NCBI GenBank assembly: GCA_030049955.1
Contig: JASIJX010000512.1
Span: 1-10,388, forward strand
Length of the DNA stretch: 10,388 bases
DNA from: Acidobacteriaceae bacterium
GTDB lineage: Bacteria > Acidobacteriota > Terriglobia > Terriglobales > Acidobacteriaceae
Direction: 5' to 3'
Both the position numbers and the translations under genes were made by a program. Of the stretch, positions 6,627 to 10,388 are shown one piece after another (position 1 is the first letter of the stretch; every line of letters starts with the position of its first letter). Under the pieces are notes generated by a model that made no database searches, was not told the origin of the DNA, and worked only from the letters and a program-made list of their open reading frames with translations.

Positions 6627-6657
6627 TTGACAGTTTCGCCGGATCATGAGCTACTCT
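6627..6657 (+). promoter_or_regulatory. Weak promoter candidate upstream of the GH36 gene
   Basis: A perfect TTGACA (6627-6632) is followed after a long 19-base spacer by TACTCT (6652-6657, four of six). At the standard 17 bases the hexamer is GCTACT, a poor match. It would give a leader of about 245 bases before the ATG at 6909, or start the decayed leader ORF at 6720. Confidence 0.3.
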
Positions 6658-6719
6658 TGCGGTGGCAAGATAGACCGGTCTCTCGAAGGACCACACTCCC
6701 CGAGAAGGCATCAACGCCA

Positions 6720-6832
6720 ATGCAGAATTATCGCCTCGCAACCTCAGTGCTCTTCCTGCTCTCTTCAGTGCGATGTTCGCCGACGTGAAAGTACCGAACG
6801 CGACATCAGTCGGGCAAGGGATTCACGGCTGA
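6720..6832 (+). pseudogene. Frameshifted signal-peptide-like relic
   Basis: An ATG at 6720 opens a 22-codon frame whose product is a textbook signal peptide, with core LATSVLFLLSSVRC, stopping at 6786-6788. The next frame picks up MFADVKVP from 6773 and stops at 6830-6832. Joining the two across one frame change gives a signal peptide followed by FADVKVP. That is how many sialate O-acetylesterase-type exported proteins begin, but the resemblance rests on about seven residues and the sequence diverges right after. I read it as the 5' end of a lost exported gene; a chance short frame remains possible. Confidence 0.3.
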
Positions 6833-6908
6833 GAAAAGCGTCGCAAGCTAGAGTTTCGAATTCTGCAGCCTCTCTACCACTTCGACATCGGCTGCTCAAA
6901 GGATCGAG

Positions 6909-8288
6909 ATGAAAAGTAGAAATCTCTCCGCGTCGTTCATAGTCTCCTCGTTCGTGATGCCCTTCCTGTTACCGCCGGTATTTGCCGTCAGCCCTTCGCC
7001 TGGAGAGATCGAAGAGGCTCACGCGTGGACACTGGCGAAGTTTGCAGGTCAAACCCAGTCTCTTCCCGACCAGCCATATTTACTTGTTCAAAGCCACAAC
7101 GGCTACTCGGGCTTCGATCCCGGGAAACCTCTGGAACGAAACGCACATGATGGACACAGGCTGCAGATCAATGGCAGGGCCTACGAAAGCGGTGTCAACG
7201 CACACTCGCAGACCAAATATGCCGTCGTCCTTCCGGGAAAGGGAATGCGATTTCAGGCAGATATTGGAATTGACGACGAGTCCGCGGGCTGTGCGGGAAC
7301 CGGCGTGATCTTCACGGTGGAAGCTAACGGAAAACAAGTTTATGAGAGCGCTACGCAGGAACCCGGATCCGCGGTTCAGCACATTCAAATCGATTTGAAC
7401 GGCGCTTCCAAGATCATTCTTAATGCGCACAACCCTGACTATCAGGACTGCACTGACGCGGATTGGGCCAACGCTCGAATCACGATGGAAGATGGGCGCG
7501 TGTTTCCGCTTGGGGAAATGCCGATCGGACCGCTGCAACGCGGCTACACCGTCGACTTGCCGTTTTCATTCACGTACGGAGGGAAGCCCTTTTCGGGCTT
7601 GGACCGCGAATGGAAGCGGGGGTTGCGTATAGATAAGTTGGATGCAGAGCGAACCCGGTATGTGCTCACTTATTTGAACAACATAAGTGGCCTCGAGGTT
7701 ACCTGCACGGGTATCGAGTATCTTGATTACCCGGTCGTCGACTGGTCCTTGCAAATGACAAACAAGGGCGTTGCCGATACGCCGATCATCGAAAACGTCC
7801 TGGTTCTTGACACAACCTTCGAGAGAAGTGGCGAAGGAGAATTCTTGCTGCATCATTTCCTGGGAAGCCACGTAGCCGCAAACGACTTTGAGCCCAGGCA
7901 AACAGTTCTTCATCCAAAGGACGAGGCTCATTTCGCGCCGATTGGTGGACGATCGACGGATGGTGTTTTGTCGGACTTCAATTTAGAGTGGCCGAGCCGG
8001 GGGGTAATCGTCTCCGTGGGCTGGCCGGGGCAATGGTCTGCAACTTTCAAGCGCGATCAAGCTCAGGGAATTCGATTGCAAGCGGGCCAGGAACTGACCC
8101 ACTTCAAATTGCACCCGGGTGAGAGTGTGCAGTGTCCGCGGATGGTGCTCCTCTTCTGGAAGGGCGACTGGATTCATGCGCAGAACCTGTGGCGCCACTG
8201 GATGATGGCTCACAACATGCCTCGCGTCGATGGTTCCCTCCCCGCGCCGATCCTAGCCGATGGGGGCATGATGGATGACCGACAGTGA
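6909..8288 (+). CDS. NPCBM and N-terminal domains of a frameshifted GH36-like alpha-galactosidase
   Basis: The 459-residue product starts at an ATG with AAAGGA five bases upstream. The signal peptide is residues 1-26 (core FIVSSFVMPFLLPPVFA). An NPCBM-type galactose-binding module spans about 82-198: a GVNAHS loop (95-100), IGIDDESAGCAGTGVIF, and NAHNPDYQDCTDADWANARI. Cys128 and Cys181 are probably buried or paired. Residues about 205-435 are the N-terminal beta-supersandwich of the GH36 clan, with FLLHHFLGSH, WPSRGVIVSVGWPGQW and an RHWMMAHNMPRVDG exit helix into the barrel. The frame then stops at 8286-8288 exactly where homologues enter the first barrel strand. Without the next frame it has no catalytic residues. 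Compared by memory with relatives, the SSHQFxEM-type segment after LPAP appears replaced by the shorter DGGMMDDRQ. A small deletion with a frame change is therefore likelier than a single miscalled base. Confidence 0.85.
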   Translation: MKSRNLSASFIVSSFVMPFLLPPVFAVSPSPGEIEEAHAWTLAKFAGQTQSLPDQPYLLVQSHNGYSGFDPGKPLERNAHDGHRLQINGRAYESGVNAHSQTKYAVVLPGKGMRFQADIGIDDESAGCAGTGVIFTVEANGKQVYESATQEPGSAVQHIQIDLNGASKIILNAHNPDYQDCTDADWANARITMEDGRVFPLGEMPIGPLQRGYTVDLPFSFTYGGKPFSGLDREWKRGLRIDKLDAERTRYVLTYLNNISGLEVTCTGIEYLDYPVVDWSLQMTNKGVADTPIIENVLVLDTTFERSGEGEFLLHHFLGSHVAANDFEPRQTVLHPKDEAHFAPIGGRSTDGVLSDFNLEWPSRGVIVSVGWPGQWSATFKRDQAQGIRLQAGQELTHFKLHPGESVQCPRMVLLFWKGDWIHAQNLWRHWMMAHNMPRVDGSLPAPILADGGMMDDRQ

Positions 8289-9471
8289 TCAGAGCACCGT
8301 CGTCGATCGCGATATCCATGCCGGCATCCATCCGGATTATTTATGGATGGATGCCGGCTGGTTCGCAACCGATGGCAAATGGCTGGAGTTTGTCGGGACA
8401 TGGAAGCCTGCCCCCAGCCGCTTTCCGCAAGGTCTCCGGCCCATCACAGAACATGCGCATAAGAATGGAGTGAAAACGCTCCTTTGGTTTGAGCCGGAAA
8501 GAGTAACGCCGGGAAGCTGGCTCTGGGAAAAGCATCCGGAGTGGCTGCTTGGTTCTTCGAAAGAAGCGCGGCTTCTTGACCTAGGCAATCCAGAGGCGAG
8601 GACGTGGCTTACCAATCATGTGGAGCAGCTTCTTTCCGTGCAAGGCATCGATTTATACCGCGAGGATTTTAACTTCGAACCGTTGCCGATATGGCGGGAA
8701 AGCGATGCTCCAGACCGGCAAGGCATCACCGAGATGCAGGACATCCGCGGCCATCTCGCTTATTGGGATGAACTGCGACAGAAAAATCCAAAACTCATCA
8801 TCGATGATTGCGCCTCCGGCGGTCGCCGACTCGACATTGAAAGTCTCGCACGGGCCGTACCTCTGACGCGAAGCGATTACACGTCGATTGCGTCCGCGAT
8901 GCAGCAGCAGACTTACGGAATCGAATTTTGGATTCCTTATTTCGGCACGGCCGTAACTTCGATGGACAAGTATATATTCGAAAGTGAGATGACACCGGCT
9001 ATCGGAGGAGTCCCTGCCTGGACTGACCCGGCAAGTCTCATCGCGGTGAAAGGACTCATTGCGAATTGGAGACTCATATCCTCCAGTTATTACGGAGACT
9101 ACTTTCCTTTGACCGGATACTCAACAGCAACGAATGTATGGATGGCTTGGCAACTCAATCGATCCGAGAATGGAGAAGGGTCCGTACAAGCGTTCCGCAG
9201 GGAAGATAGCCCTTTCGAAGCAGCGAAGTTCCGGTTGCAAGGGCTCGACCCTTCATCCCAATACTCAGTGCAGAATTTGGAAGACAAATCGGAAGCGTCC
9301 TTTCTCGGAAAAACATTGATGCAGGATGGTCTTCCAATAACACTGAGCGTTCGTTCATCTGCTGTGGAATTTACATATAAGAAGCTGAGTAAGGCAGCTT
9401 CAAGAGAACTCACTGGGATCCCCAAAGGAGTTGGGCCAGAGAGCTTGATACAAAAGGATCATCCTGAGTAG
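8275..9471 (+). CDS. Catalytic barrel of the frameshifted GH36-like alpha-galactosidase
   Basis: The frame is open from 8272 and has an ATG at 8275, giving 398 residues that continue the preceding frame with a change of one base. The melibiase-clan barrel is intact from the first strand: DYLWMDAGWF (21-30), TLLWFEPERV (68-77), YREDFNFEPLPIW (128-140), IIDDCASGGRR (175-185) and VPLTRSDY (195-202). By family comparison Asp131 in REDFN is the nucleophile, equivalent to the K-x-D-x-N Asp of GH36, and Asp201 in RSDY is the acid/base. The C-terminal antiparallel beta domain follows SYYGDYFPLT (271-280). The likely reaction is hydrolysis of terminal alpha-D-galactosyl or related alpha-N-acetylgalactosaminyl residues; which one cannot be read off. 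It overlaps the upstream frame by 14 bases, and a GGGGG run (8262-8266) is the only Shine-Dalgarno-like element. As a separate protein it would lack an export signal, so a split-subunit enzyme is unlikely. I regard the pair as one gene broken by mutation, assembly error or, less probably, recoding. Confidence 0.85.
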   Translation: MTDSDQSTVVDRDIHAGIHPDYLWMDAGWFATDGKWLEFVGTWKPAPSRFPQGLRPITEHAHKNGVKTLLWFEPERVTPGSWLWEKHPEWLLGSSKEARLLDLGNPEARTWLTNHVEQLLSVQGIDLYREDFNFEPLPIWRESDAPDRQGITEMQDIRGHLAYWDELRQKNPKLIIDDCASGGRRLDIESLARAVPLTRSDYTSIASAMQQQTYGIEFWIPYFGTAVTSMDKYIFESEMTPAIGGVPAWTDPASLIAVKGLIANWRLISSSYYGDYFPLTGYSTATNVWMAWQLNRSENGEGSVQAFRREDSPFEAAKFRLQGLDPSSQYSVQNLEDKSEASFLGKTLMQDGLPITLSVRSSAVEFTYKKLSKAASRELTGIPKGVGPESLIQKDHPE

Positions 9472-9615
9472 GTCTTGCATCCGGCGGATTAGGGCAGTTG
9501 AGGTGGAATCTATCGTTTCAGCGATCCTGCCGCACTCACGGCGATGACGAAGCTCCTTTCGAGTCGCATTCGCGGGCGTTAGTGGGCAATCGGGAGGGAA
9601 TGTACGCGCCGGAGT

Positions 9616-9653
9616 AAAAATAGACCGCTCCTGACGCTTCCACACTTGGTCTA
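9616..9653 (-). terminator. Probable intrinsic terminator of the minus-strand epimerase gene
   Basis: Read on the minus strand, TAGACC (complement of 9648-9653) pairs with GGTCTA (complement of 9621-9626) and is followed at once by TTTTT (complement of 9616-9620). It lies about 25 bases past the stop codon. The stem is only six base pairs with a 21-base loop, so strength is uncertain. It falls between two convergent genes, as expected for a terminator. Confidence 0.42.
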
Positions 9654-9677
9654 CATTCCCACCTCATGCCTCGGCCG

Positions 9678-10388
9678 TCATGGCACACTTTGACGATAGA
9701 CAGCGTTCGCAAAGCACTCGCGCGCAATCTCGACCAATACCAGCGATTGCTGCCAGCGGTCGGTTTCCTCACAACCGTGGAAGGTCCGCGCATAGTAGTA
9801 CTCAGGGCCAAGCAGCTCGGGCGCAAAGCAGAAGCGGTCTTCTGCTGGCTTTCGGCTCAGAAATCCCCTGAATGATTCGGTCCACAGCGCGCGAAAGTGG
9901 CCAACGTAAGGCCGCCCCTCTCCGCTGCCATCGCCGACGTCAACCTGCATGCATCCGGGGTTGCCGATGCGCCCGTGCATGAAACCGATGCGGCCGAGAA
10001 CCGGCCGGAAGAGGTCCATCTTCATCTCGACACCGCCGTACACCATCTCCGTTCCCGTGTACCAATGCGAGAAATCGGCGTTGAATTCGAGGCTTGGAAA
10101 TTTGGCGAGAAATTGCACCGTGCGCCATGGGTCCTGGAAGATGGTGGCGCGATGCGTCTCAGGATAGAGCGGAAGCGCGTGCTTTGCCGAGGCTTCGAGG
10201 ACAGCATCGATTAGTCGCTCCGCTTCGTTGTCATTCTCTGTTCCCCAACCGACATGCAACGTCAAGCACTCGAGGCCTTCATCGCGAGCTTCCTTCGCCA
10301 GCGCATCAGCTTCGGCCGGCGCATTCACACGTCCGCTGCCGCAAACGCAGAGTCCGAGTTTGAGCGCTTCATCCTTGCGCGCGCGAAC
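9678..10388 (-). CDS. Sugar phosphate isomerase/epimerase (xylose isomerase-like TIM barrel), partial
   Basis: The frame is open to the right edge of the window, so the N-terminus is missing; 236 codons are visible, ending in TGA at 9678-9680. A GTG inside (10328) is not the start because the upstream residues KLGLCVCGSGR read as a normal barrel strand. Numbered from the window edge, metal-site candidates of the AP-endonuclease-2/xylose-isomerase fold are Glu77 in PETHR, Asp105 and His108 in ADFSHW, His138 in MHGRIGNP and Glu191 in APELLGPEYYYAR. LTLHVGWGTEND (42-53) is an early barrel strand. Family members isomerise or epimerise sugars and inositols in the cytoplasm with a divalent metal; the substrate here is unknown. 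It converges on the GH36 gene, so it belongs to a different transcription unit. Its relation to galactoside use is only suggestive. Confidence 0.85.
   Translation of the reverse strand, partial: VRARKDEALKLGLCVCGSGRVNAPAEADALAKEARDEGLECLTLHVGWGTENDNEAERLIDAVLEASAKHALPLYPETHRATIFQDPWRTVQFLAKFPSLEFNADFSHWYTGTEMVYGGVEMKMDLFRPVLGRIGFMHGRIGNPGCMQVDVGDGSGEGRPYVGHFRALWTESFRGFLSRKPAEDRFCFAPELLGPEYYYARTFHGCEETDRWQQSLVLVEIARECFANAVYRQSVP

Larger units (their letters stand above)
6594..6908. other. Gene-poor spacer with decayed leader before the GH36 gene
   Basis: No intact gene was recognised. The stretch holds a weak promoter candidate (6627-6657), a broken signal-peptide-like leader (6720-6832), and the ribosome binding site of the following gene (AAAGGA, 6898-6903). 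A frame at 6646-6912 overlaps the next start and is rich in Arg and Ser without any motif, so it was not called. Confidence 0.5.

Noticed and set aside
6646..6912. 88-codon frame just before the GH36 gene
   Set aside because: It is rich in Arg, Ser and Gln, has no motif, and overlaps the ATG of the next gene. The signal-peptide-like relic is in a different frame.
9897..10214. 105-codon plus-strand frame at the right end
   Set aside because: It is antisense to the epimerase, whose metal-binding motifs are clearly recognisable on the minus strand.

Overview
The window looks like chromosomal DNA from a soil-type member of the Acidobacteriota or a close relative. This is an inference from gene content: tandem secreted CRTAC1-type FG-GAP/ASPIC-UnbV proteins, several exported carbohydrate-active-type proteins and a xylose-isomerase-like sugar epimerase. 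No rRNA or other phylogenetic marker is present to confirm it.

Layout. Positions 1-2376 hold two CRTAC1-family beta-propeller proteins in tandem. The first lacks its N-terminus at the window edge, and the second starts directly after the first one's stop codon. A 308-base spacer follows, ending in a good sigma70-type promoter (TTGACA, 17 bases, TAAAGT) and a hairpin that involves the ribosome binding site of the next gene. Positions 2685-4178 encode an exported, probably TIM-barrel glycoside-hydrolase-like protein of unassigned family. A 390-base spacer holds three small hairpins, one long hairpin and a second promoter (TTGACA, 17 bases, TACAGT). Positions 4569-6137 encode an exported sialidase/DUF4185-like beta-propeller with a C-terminal beta-sandwich domain. 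A perfect 9-bp hairpin lies just behind it.

Positions 6138-6908 are a gene-poor, decayed stretch. It contains a small remnant resembling the FFTP/motif I region of an N6-adenine DNA methylase, with motif I damaged, and a signal-peptide-like relic interrupted by a frameshift. Positions 6909-9471 hold an NPCBM-containing GH36-like (melibiase-clan) alpha-galactosidase that is split into two reading frames at about 8272-8288. The N-terminal part carries the signal peptide, NPCBM and beta-sandwich. The C-terminal part carries the catalytic barrel with both expected catalytic aspartates. On the opposite strand, converging on it, lies the C-terminal part of a sugar phosphate isomerase/epimerase (9678-10388), which runs off the right edge.

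Taken together this is a loose neighbourhood of secreted glycan-processing genes, each apparently with its own promoter, rather than one tight operon. Gene decay is visible in the 6.2-8.3 kb part. I did not find a convincing new defence, mobile or RNA system. The most useful leads are the unassigned TIM-barrel protein, the propeller-sandwich protein, the split GH36 gene, and the regulatory architecture in front of the genes at 2685 and 4569.
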